Part shown: piece after piece, positions 7,472 to 12,787 of the stretch
How the letters are laid out: each line of letters opens with the position of its first letter
How positions within the stretch are numbered: the first letter of the stretch is position 1
NCBI GenBank assembly: GCA_002494895.1
Contig: DADA01000029.1
Location: forward strand, 1 to 15,012
Reading direction: 5' to 3'
Length of the DNA: 15,012 bases
Source: Nitrososphaera sp. UBA210
GTDB lineage: Archaea > Thermoproteota > Nitrososphaeria > Nitrososphaerales > Nitrososphaeraceae
Translations under genes and position numbers: made by a program
The notes under the pieces: generated by a model
Seen by the model: only the letters and a program-made list of their open reading frames with translations
The model's database searches: none
What the model was told of the DNA's origin: nothing

Positions 7472-8332
7472 TCATTTTTTCGCGACCTTTACCGCGTAGT
7501 CTATCATTGCGCCGGGAATGTCCGCCTTGGACACGCTAGCCGCGCCGTGGAACTCGACAGTGTTGTTTACTTCATGGACGATAAGGCCGTTGTTCTTGTC
7601 CTCCATCATGTCGACGCCTACTATGCCACCGCCCACCGCCTCTGCCGCCTTTATTGCCAGGTCTTCGAGCTCTTTTGTCATGGGGGCAAGTTCCGCCTTG
7701 CCTCCCCTTGCCACGTTGGTGCGCCACTCGTTTTCGGCGGAATACCGATAGATGGCGGTAACCACCCGGTCGCCAACCACGATGCACCTCAGGTCCCGCG
7801 GCGGCCTGTCAATCATTTCCTGAACGTAATAGATCCGGGCAAGCGGGCTGTCGTCTTCTTCCCTCATTTCTACCGCCATGCTCGCCATCTCTTCATCGCG
7901 GAGAGGAAAGACGCCCCTCCCCCACGAGCCGACTATCGGCTTGAGCACGAGAGGAAATCCGGTCTTGCCCATAGCTTCCATTGCCGACTCGGCGCTGAAA
8001 GCAAACTGGGTCTTGGGTGTAGGCACCTTGTTCTTTGCGAGCGCAAGCGACGTAAGGAGCTTGTTTCCGCAGGTTTCGGCCACCTTGAACTTGTTGATGA
8101 CAGAGTATCCCAAGAACTCCAAGCACGCCGTAATGTACAACCCGCGATAGTGGCTTACGCTTCTCTGTAGAATTACGTCCCCAAGCGCAAGATCCTTTTT
8201 CCTTCCTTCTGTGTTTATCGTGACACTCTTGCCATCCACTATCTGCGTCTTTATGCCCTTTTTCTGCGCCTTTTCAAAGAGCGCCTTTTCTTCAAAGCGC
8301 ACCTTGTCGTAAATGATGGCGAGCTGTACCAT
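7472..8332 (-). CDS. lysX: LysW-aminoadipate / glutamate ligase (ATP-grasp)
   Basis: A 286-residue RimK-like ATP-grasp ligase of the LysX/ArgX family, of usual length. Seen are the ATP-binding Lys in VLKPIVGSWGRG (K131 and the glycine loop 135-140), RDLRC (179-183), the phosphate/Mg region NEWRTNVARGG (201-211), D241 and the metal-binding E254-VNNTVEF, then ADIPG (270-274). Family role: ATP-dependent formation of an isopeptide bond between the alpha-amino group of 2-aminoadipate (LysX) or glutamate (ArgX) and the C-terminal Glu side chain of LysW. The ATG lies 4 bases after the lysW stop. It is the only such ligase in the window. Since argG is cotranscribed, it may serve both substrates, but I cannot read specificity from the sequence. 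Note the unusual C-terminal Gln on the adjacent LysW. Confidence 0.92.
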   Translation of the reverse strand: MVQLAIIYDKVRFEEKALFEKAQKKGIKTQIVDGKSVTINTEGRKKDLALGDVILQRSVSHYRGLYITACLEFLGYSVINKFKVAETCGNKLLTSLALAKNKVPTPKTQFAFSAESAMEAMGKTGFPLVLKPIVGSWGRGVFPLRDEEMASMAVEMREEDDSPLARIYYVQEMIDRPPRDLRCIVVGDRVVTAIYRYSAENEWRTNVARGGKAELAPMTKELEDLAIKAAEAVGGGIVGVDMMEDKNNGLIVHEVNNTVEFHGAASVSKADIPGAMIDYAVKVAKK

Positions 8333-8336
8333 TACT

Positions 8337-8513
8337 TTATTGTCCCCAGTCTTCGCCTACTGTTTCTGCCGGCTTCAGCTCCACCTTTTCGCCCTTTGAG
8401 GCGATCTCGTAGTCGCCTCCGCAGTCGGGGCATGTTACTATTTCCCCTACCACGGAATCTTCTGGAAGGCTGATGTCGGCTCCACATTCTTGGCACTCAA
8501 CTTTTGATTTCAT
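8337..8513 (-). CDS. lysW: Amino-group carrier protein LysW, C-terminal Gln variant
   Basis: A 58-residue gene found by reading between lysX and argG. The N-terminal zinc ribbon is C7-Q-E-C10 and C28-P-D-C31. The acidic second half ends in VGEDWGQ. LysW is the carrier that protects the amino group of 2-aminoadipate or glutamate during lysine or arginine synthesis and presents it to each enzyme by charge. In characterised family members the C-terminus is EDWGE, and the last Glu's side-chain carboxylate is the attachment point. Here the last codon before TAA is CAA (Gln, plus-strand positions 8340-8342). The ATG at 8513 overlaps the argG stop (ATGA) and is preceded by a strong GGAGG inside the argG 3' end. 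The gene identity is secure from the ribbon, the EDWG signature and the neighbours. Confidence 0.95.
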   Translation of the reverse strand: MKSKVECQECGADISLPEDSVVGEIVTCPDCGGDYEIASKGEKVELKPAETVGEDWGQ

Positions 8514-9742
8514 TTTTTTCCTCCTTTTTGTTTTTTATCCACGTTACCTGCAGCGCTGTTCGCAATTGAATTTGCGATGATAGACTGCAGACCCCATAGC
8601 TCAACGAATCCCTTCGCCATGCTCTGGTCAAAGGTCGATCCGGCTGCATAAGTTGCCAGATCGTTTCTGTACAGAGAATGCTTCGATTCCCTGCCAACGA
8701 CGCGAAGAGATCCCGTCTGCATCTTTAGTCTGACTTTTCCGCTAACTCGCACCTGAGTCGCATCTATAAACTTATCCAGATCGCGGCGCAGGGGATCCTG
8801 CCATAGACCGGAATACGCGAGCCAGCTCCATTGATCGTCCACCAAGCGCTTGAAAGCAAGCTCGTGCTTTGTAAGGACCATCTTCTCCAGATCTCTGTGC
8901 GCTTCAATTATTGCGATTGCCGCAGGTGCTTCGTAGACCTCCCTTGACTTTATGCCCACGACTCGGTCTTCGATGTGATCCACGATGCCGACTCCGTGGG
9001 CTCCTGCCTTGTCATTAACATGACTTATGAGGTCAATGAGGGGCATGCGCTTGCCGTCAGCAGCCACTGGAACTCCGGCCTCAAATTCTAGCTCGAGGTA
9101 GCCTGCTTTGTCATTGTTAAAGTCTATGAATTGAAATGCGTCGTGCGGAGGTTCAGAGTACGCATCCTCAATGTTACCGCCTTCCACTGCTCGGCCCCAC
9201 AGGTTAAGGTCGATGCTGTATTTTTTCGCGTCGGCACTTATCGGGATGTTTTGCTCTTTCGCAAATTTCAACTCGGCATCGCGGGTAAGGTTCATGTCCC
9301 TCACCGGCGCAATTATTTTCAAACCCGGATCAAGAGCGCGCATGGTCACATCGAACCTTATCTGGTCGTTGCCCTTGCCCGTACAGCCGTGTGCTATCGC
9401 TTTCGCGCCTTCTCTGTTCGCGACCTCGACGGCCTTGGCGGCGATAAGAGGGCGCGCAAGTGCAGTCGCTAGCGGGTACTTGCCCTGGTAGAGGCCATTT
9501 GCCTTGATGCTGGGTGAAACGTAGTCACGTGCAAATTCCTCCCGGGCATCGATGTACACATGCTTTATGGCGCCTATGACTCTGGCCTTCTTTTCGATTT
9601 CTTTAAAGTCGTCATCCTGCCCGCAGTCTACCGTGACTGTAATCACGTCGAGCTTGTGTAGCGTCTGCAGATAACGGATGCAGACGGATGTGTCCAAGCC
9701 CCCCGAGTAGGCCAGGACAACCTTGCCGTTACCACCTGCCAT
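8510..9742 (-). CDS. argG: Argininosuccinate synthase
   Basis: A 410-residue enzyme of normal family length, joining citrulline and aspartate with ATP to give argininosuccinate. The PP-loop is AYSGGLDTSV (residues 11-20). AHGCTGKGNDQIRF, the ATP/citrulline-binding segment, and the SIDLNLWGRAVEGG and GVGIVDHIEDRVVGIKSREVYE segments are hallmarks. The last residues (KKQKGGKK) look like an unneeded basic extension whose Gly codons GGA-GGA form the Shine-Dalgarno sequence of lysW, and the TGA stop overlaps the lysW ATG. argG is therefore the first gene of an argG-lysW-lysX transcript, tying arginine and lysine synthesis together. The ATG at 9742 lies about 40 bases from a TATA box, giving a predicted leader of about 15 bases. 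Confidence 0.97.
   Translation of the reverse strand: MAGGNGKVVLAYSGGLDTSVCIRYLQTLHKLDVITVTVDCGQDDDFKEIEKKARVIGAIKHVYIDAREEFARDYVSPSIKANGLYQGKYPLATALARPLIAAKAVEVANREGAKAIAHGCTGKGNDQIRFDVTMRALDPGLKIIAPVRDMNLTRDAELKFAKEQNIPISADAKKYSIDLNLWGRAVEGGNIEDAYSEPPHDAFQFIDFNNDKAGYLELEFEAGVPVAADGKRMPLIDLISHVNDKAGAHGVGIVDHIEDRVVGIKSREVYEAPAAIAIIEAHRDLEKMVLTKHELAFKRLVDDQWSWLAYSGLWQDPLRRDLDKFIDATQVRVSGKVRLKMQTGSLRVVGRESKHSLYRNDLATYAAGSTFDQSMAKGFVELWGLQSIIANSIANSAAGNVDKKQKGGKK
8513..8527 (-). promoter_or_regulatory. lysW ribosome binding site inside argG
   Basis: The minus strand reads AAAGGAGGAAAAAAATGA across the argG/lysW junction. The GGAGG core lies 7 bases before the lysW ATG and is provided by Gly codons of argG. 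Most other starts in the window lack such a signal, so this one likely ensures high or coupled translation of the carrier. Confidence 0.75.
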
Positions 9743-9776
9743 GAATTATGTACGTTTGTCGCGGCTGTAAACACTA

Positions 9777-9836
9777 CATTTATATTTTTTGGTCAATAAT
9801 GACCTAAATCAGGGTGATATTGACCGATGCTGGTCA
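9777..9836. promoter_or_regulatory. Divergent argG / ACT-gene promoter with five-half-site operator
   Basis: The argG TATA box is AATATAAA on the minus strand (9779-9786). Upstream lie GGTCA 9791-9795, TGACC 9800-9804, a degenerate GGGTG 9812-9816, TGACC 9821-9825 and GGTCA 9832-9836. Starts are 9, 12, 9 and 11 bases apart, exactly as in the 7425-7470 array. The last half-site lies inside the first codons of the divergent gene at 9827. One bound protein could therefore act upstream of argG while covering the start of the ACT gene. Confidence 0.75.
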
Positions 9837-10519
9837 GCAACGAAAAATCGATAACAAACGCGGTAAAAGAAGTCGTCAACAGTGATCTGTCGTTTCAGGA
9901 TTCGCTTCAGCGCGACTACTGCAACATTAGTGCGCTTGCAAGGATCATCAAACCAAAGATAGATCAGATGCTGGGCAAGAACACCAGCCTCGAGAGCATC
10001 GTCACGGCGCTAAAGAGATCAAGGAAGGACTATGATGTGCCGGAAAGGCCGATAGCAGCCATATTGGCTGGGAGCACCATCAGTGTCAAGACGGATGTGG
10101 CCAAAGCGTCCGCTGCGAAGACAAAACGAACGATCGAAAAAGTCGCGAAGGCGCTAACTCAGAACACCGATAATTTCATTAGCGTAGCTGAAAGCATGAT
10201 GTCCATCACACTTGTGTTTGACGACGTGCTTTTGGAGGACGTCAAGGCAATGTTTTCCCATGAGGACATATTGGAAGTTGAGGACGACTTGGCGGCAATC
10301 ATCGTGCACAGCCCGGAGGAAATAATCAAGACGCCGGGGTGCGCGATAGCGTTTTACAACCAGCTCGCGCGCAGGCATATCAACATCGAGGACACGGTCA
10401 GCTGCTACACGGACACCATAATGCTTGTCAGGATGGACCAGGTGGGCAAGGCATTCAACGCTCTCACTGACCTGATATCAAGTTCAAGAAAGATGCCAAA
10501 GAAAAAGCAGCACAGGTAA
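9827..10519 (+). CDS. ACT-domain protein divergent from argG, putative amino-acid-responsive regulator
   Basis: A 230-residue protein without enzymatic motifs. Residues about 157-218 fit an ACT ligand-binding domain: IIVHSPEEIIKTPGCAIAFY, then NQLARRHINIEDTVSCY and TDTIMLVRMDQVGKAFNALTDLI, with the Pro-Gly turn and the INI strand typical of aspartokinase-type ACT repeats. Residues about 90-155 may be a second, divergent ACT-like unit. The N-terminal 25-68 (CNISALARIIKPKIDQMLGKN, then SLESIVTALKRSRK) looks like a small helical, possibly HTH-like domain. The C-terminus is basic. The ATG follows an in-frame TGA by only one codon, so the start is well defined and the message is likely leaderless. 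Divergence from argG and overlap with the shared operator suggest it senses an amino acid of this pathway. That role is inference. Confidence 0.8.
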   Translation: MLVSNEKSITNAVKEVVNSDLSFQDSLQRDYCNISALARIIKPKIDQMLGKNTSLESIVTALKRSRKDYDVPERPIAAILAGSTISVKTDVAKASAAKTKRTIEKVAKALTQNTDNFISVAESMMSITLVFDDVLLEDVKAMFSHEDILEVEDDLAAIIVHSPEEIIKTPGCAIAFYNQLARRHINIEDTVSCYTDTIMLVRMDQVGKAFNALTDLISSSRKMPKKKQHR

Positions 10520-10520
10520 A

Positions 10521-10534
10521 AAGGGTTTTATCTC
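10521..10534 (+). promoter_or_regulatory. TATA box for the winged-helix/B12-like gene
   Basis: GGTTTTATC at 10524-10532, centred 28 bases before the GTG at 10556, with no Shine-Dalgarno sequence in between. It lies just after the ACT gene's stop and would give a leaderless message. Cotranscription with the ACT gene (36-base gap) is also possible. Confidence 0.4.
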
Positions 10535-10555
10535 ACAGAAAGTCACAGGTAATTT

Positions 10556-11464
10556 GTGTACCGGCGCTACACCCTGGACGAGGTCAAGCGCAAGATAATC
10601 GACATTTTGCAGGGCGCCGGAGGGATGGGACTGTCCGGGATAGAGCTGGCTGACAAGACCGGTATCAACAGGATGACCATCACCAAATATCTGGACGTCA
10701 TGAATGCCATGGGACTTTTGAAAAAGAAAAAGATGGGGCCCGTCAACGTCTGGGTTCTCGAATCAGGAGTTGGAGACATCGAGTTTCCAATAAACTATGT
10801 CCAGGTGCAGCAAAAGCTGATAGCCGCCCTGCTGGCAGGCGAAGAGGAACAGTCCCGCAAGATCCTAGTGAGCGTTCTCAACTCTGATGTTGACCAGGTC
10901 CGAGTTCTGACTGACGTAATCATTCCCGCTTCCAACACTGTAGCCGAGCTTTATAGCAGGGGCAGGCTGGACAAGACCGAGCGGGCTTTTCTCACGAGCC
11001 TCATGATGGAGCTGGTGGATCTTGCGAAATTTAACGCACGTCCTGTTGAGCAAAAGGCCAATGCAAATGCCATATTCGTTGCCGGGTCTGAAGACAAAGT
11101 GTTTCTGACCAAATGCGCATCTGTGGCGTTTCAGATCCTTGGCTGGGACGCTATCTATATTGGCAACGTCGAACAACAGATCGACCCGTTTTTTGATATC
11201 GACTTTCAGAGGCACATCTCCCGCGTGTGGGGCGAGAGGCGCGGGCTGATGATAGTATGCATATTTTCTTCTGGCGAAGGCGCTCTAAAGTTCCTGTCTT
11301 CAACCTCAAGGGCGATGAAAGGCAGGGTAAAGGGCGAGCTTCGCATTGCAGTGTCGGCTACTCCGGAGCTCCAGCAGGCAGCCGAGGAGAGTTCTGACTT
11401 TGTTGCCAGGGATCTGCCATCTCTCGCAGAATGGTCAGAGCGACAGTACAACGCCACGAAATAG
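10556..11464 (+). CDS. Winged-helix protein fused to a B12-binding-like sensor domain
   Basis: A 302-residue protein starting at GTG 10556. Residues about 8-68 are a winged helix: DEVKRKIIDILQGAGG, then GLSGIELADKTGINRMTITK as HTH, and a wing in LKKKKMGPVNVWVLE. Residues about 80-162 resemble the four-helix cap of methionine-synthase or CarH-type B12 proteins: QKLIAALLAGEEEQSRKILV, then VIIPASNTVAELYSRGRLDKT. Residues about 170-298 look like the Rossmann-type B12 domain (IFVAGSEDKVFLTKCASV, then AFQILGWDAIYIGN). In cobalamin binders the first loop is DxHxxG with His on cobalt; here it reads SEDKVFL (178-184), so that ligand is missing. It may bind another ligand or work without one. Cap and Rossmann assignment is by pattern, so moderate. 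Confidence 0.7.
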   Translation: MYRRYTLDEVKRKIIDILQGAGGMGLSGIELADKTGINRMTITKYLDVMNAMGLLKKKKMGPVNVWVLESGVGDIEFPINYVQVQQKLIAALLAGEEEQSRKILVSVLNSDVDQVRVLTDVIIPASNTVAELYSRGRLDKTERAFLTSLMMELVDLAKFNARPVEQKANANAIFVAGSEDKVFLTKCASVAFQILGWDAIYIGNVEQQIDPFFDIDFQRHISRVWGERRGLMIVCIFSSGEGALKFLSSTSRAMKGRVKGELRIAVSATPELQQAAEESSDFVARDLPSLAEWSERQYNATK

Positions 11465-11989
11465 CTAGGCCTGCTGCAGCGGTATGGGCGTTATCGGCGG
11501 AGCTCCCGGCACAACCGTCTGTATTATCAGCGTAACTATTATTCCTATCACAGCAAACACCACCGTGGCCAGTATTGCGATCCCGAGCGCGCGCAGCCAA
11601 CCCGTATCAAAGCCTTTCTTAAAGACGCCGATCCATGCAATGAAAGCGATGATAAACGCTATCCCGACAAGCCATCCTGTATCTCCAAAGGCTGCGGAAA
11701 GCGCTATGGTGGAAACGAAAAAGACAATCGCGTATACGACAGGCCCGACCGCTGTCACCAGCATGGCGCGTGTAAATTTGGCTCGGCCCAGAGTCAGGAT
11801 CTTGGCTGCCAGCCACACGGGGATGGATACTAGAATCCACAGCACTAGAAGTCCTATGAGAACGGCAAAGACAATGGCGACGAGTTCTGTGCCGCCCTGA
11901 AGCAGCAACTGCTCTAGCAACAGCACTGGTAGAACAGGAATCAGATTTAAGGGCTGCCAGTGAAGGAACGATGACAGACTCGTTGCCAA
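11465..11989 (-). CDS. Multi-span membrane protein of unknown function
   Basis: A 174-residue hydrophobic protein with about four predicted membrane helices: near 36-60 (ELVAIVFAVLIGLLVLWILV), 74-98 (AMLVTAVGPVVYAIVFFVST), 104-122 (GWLVGIAFIIAFIAWIG) and 133-158 (ALGIAILATVVFAVIGIIVT). Basic loops after helices 1 and 3 (AKILTLGRAKFTRA and KKGFDTGWLRA) suggest which face is cytoplasmic. The C-terminal tail is Pro-rich. No transport or catalytic motif is seen. The first codon is a TTG at 11989; a GTG at residue 23 is an alternative, and the stretch between is poorly supported. Its stop codon directly abuts the stop of the convergent winged-helix gene. Confidence 0.75.
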   Translation of the reverse strand: MATSLSSFLHWQPLNLIPVLPVLLLEQLLLQGGTELVAIVFAVLIGLLVLWILVSIPVWLAAKILTLGRAKFTRAMLVTAVGPVVYAIVFFVSTIALSAAFGDTGWLVGIAFIIAFIAWIGVFKKGFDTGWLRALGIAILATVVFAVIGIIVTLIIQTVVPGAPPITPIPLQQA

Positions 11990-12116
11990 TTTGGCTACTT
12001 TTCAAGTGTAGTTCAGGGTGAAATAGCTGCTGAAATTGTGGCACAATGAGTCAGCCGAAAGAACGGTCATCAGCACTACGAAGACGCCGAGCAATTGCGC
12101 GAAATAAGAATCGCTT

Positions 12117-12233
12117 TCAGTTGAACTCTTCAATGTCCCCGATAGCTAGTTTGTCGCATATTTCTGACAGTACGTCGCGTGTCGTGTGCTCATCTGGTCT
12201 AGGTACTTTTACCCTCTCATCAACTCTCAGCAT
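12117..12233 (-). CDS. Candidate small acidic protein, 38 residues
   Basis: A short minus-strand frame from ATG 12233 to TGA 12117-12119. It encodes MLRVDERVKVPRPDEHTT and then a helical acidic half (RDVLSEICDKLAIGDIEEFN). The frame is closed by a TAG five codons before the ATG. A GGGGAG lies about 7 bases upstream. A TATA-like CTTTATTAG (minus strand, about 12267-12275) lies about 38 bases upstream. The amino-acid pattern is protein-like, and the plus-strand frame over the same bases is Ser/Arg-rich and looks like its shadow. No family is recognised. A second ATG 4 bases further up (12237) is in another frame and stops at once. Confidence 0.35.
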   Translation of the reverse strand: MLRVDERVKVPRPDEHTTRDVLSEICDKLAIGDIEEFN

Positions 12234-12447
12234 GCATTCTCCCCGTGCCTAGGCAGTTAGCTCAAGCTAATAAAGTTTTTCTGTTGCCCAAGCAAAATCG
12301 AATTAGCGGTCCCGTCGGTCTGCATGCCGTTAGCGGTTCTGAAACTAGATTCCGGTTCATGAATAACACTGGTAATCATGAGTTAAATGGATAGAATTCG
12401 CCGCTCAGCCTACTGAATCCACCAGGCTCTCCAACGTCGCCATATTG

Positions 12448-12458
12448 TTCTTATAGAA
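12448..12458 (+). promoter_or_regulatory. TATA box for the zinc-ribbon membrane protein
   Basis: TTCTTATAGAA, centred about 24 bases before the GTG at 12477. No Shine-Dalgarno sequence is present, consistent with a leaderless message and supporting the GTG start. Confidence 0.45.
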
Positions 12459-12476
12459 GACCGTTAGAATTATTTC

Positions 12477-12689
12477 GTGGGTCAAATCAACGTTCCCGTA
12501 AAAACGTGCACAGAATGCGGTGAGGTATTCGTTATCGGTTACCATGCTTCTGTCGGCATTCAATTCTGGCTAACCGCCCTGACCTTGGTTGGCGGGATTG
12601 TCTATTGGGCAGTACGCGGAAGGTCTGAGCGATGTCCCAAGTGCAAAGGCAATAGATACCAGACAGTTATGAAAACCTTAGAAGCCTAA
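12477..12689 (+). CDS. Small zinc-ribbon protein with one membrane segment
   Basis: A 70-residue protein starting at GTG 12477. Two Cys pairs, C11-T-E-C14 and C53-P-K-C56, frame a hydrophobic stretch at about 28-46 (GIQFWLTALTLVGGIVYWAV). Such CxxC...CxxC pairs normally bind one zinc. Here the pairs are separated by what looks like a membrane segment or a very hydrophobic hairpin, so either both knuckles lie on the same side of a re-entrant loop or each binds metal separately. RGRSERCPKCKGNRYQTV is typical of zinc-ribbon second knuckles. No partner gene is obvious. The upstream TATA spacing supports independent transcription. Confidence 0.65.
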   Translation: MGQINVPVKTCTECGEVFVIGYHASVGIQFWLTALTLVGGIVYWAVRGRSERCPKCKGNRYQTVMKTLEA

Positions 12690-12710
12690 CTGAGAAAATG
12701 ACGATAAGAC

Positions 12711-12746
12711 GAACCGCTGGGATACGAATGCGTATCTATTTGGTTC
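12711..12746. other. Inverted repeat between the zinc-ribbon and LGFP genes
   Basis: GAACC (12711-12715) pairs with GGTTC (12742-12746), and GATACG (12721-12726) pairs with CGTATC (12731-12736), with a four-base loop AATG and a symmetric five-by-five internal loop. It lies about 22 bases after the zinc-ribbon stop and 41 bases before the next ATG. It could be a 3' structure, an operator or a chance palindrome. Confidence 0.35.
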
Positions 12747-12787
12747 CGCCGTGGGAATGACAATTTGTCGGATGTGCTCACCTACAA

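Noticed and set aside
7454..8170. Plus-strand 238-residue frame antisense to lysX
   Set aside because: It is the GC-driven complement of a well-supported lysX, rich in His/Arg/Cys, with no domain pattern.
12046..12252. Plus-strand 68-residue frame
   Set aside because: Ser/Arg-rich without pattern and antisense to a better-supported small frame at 12117-12233.
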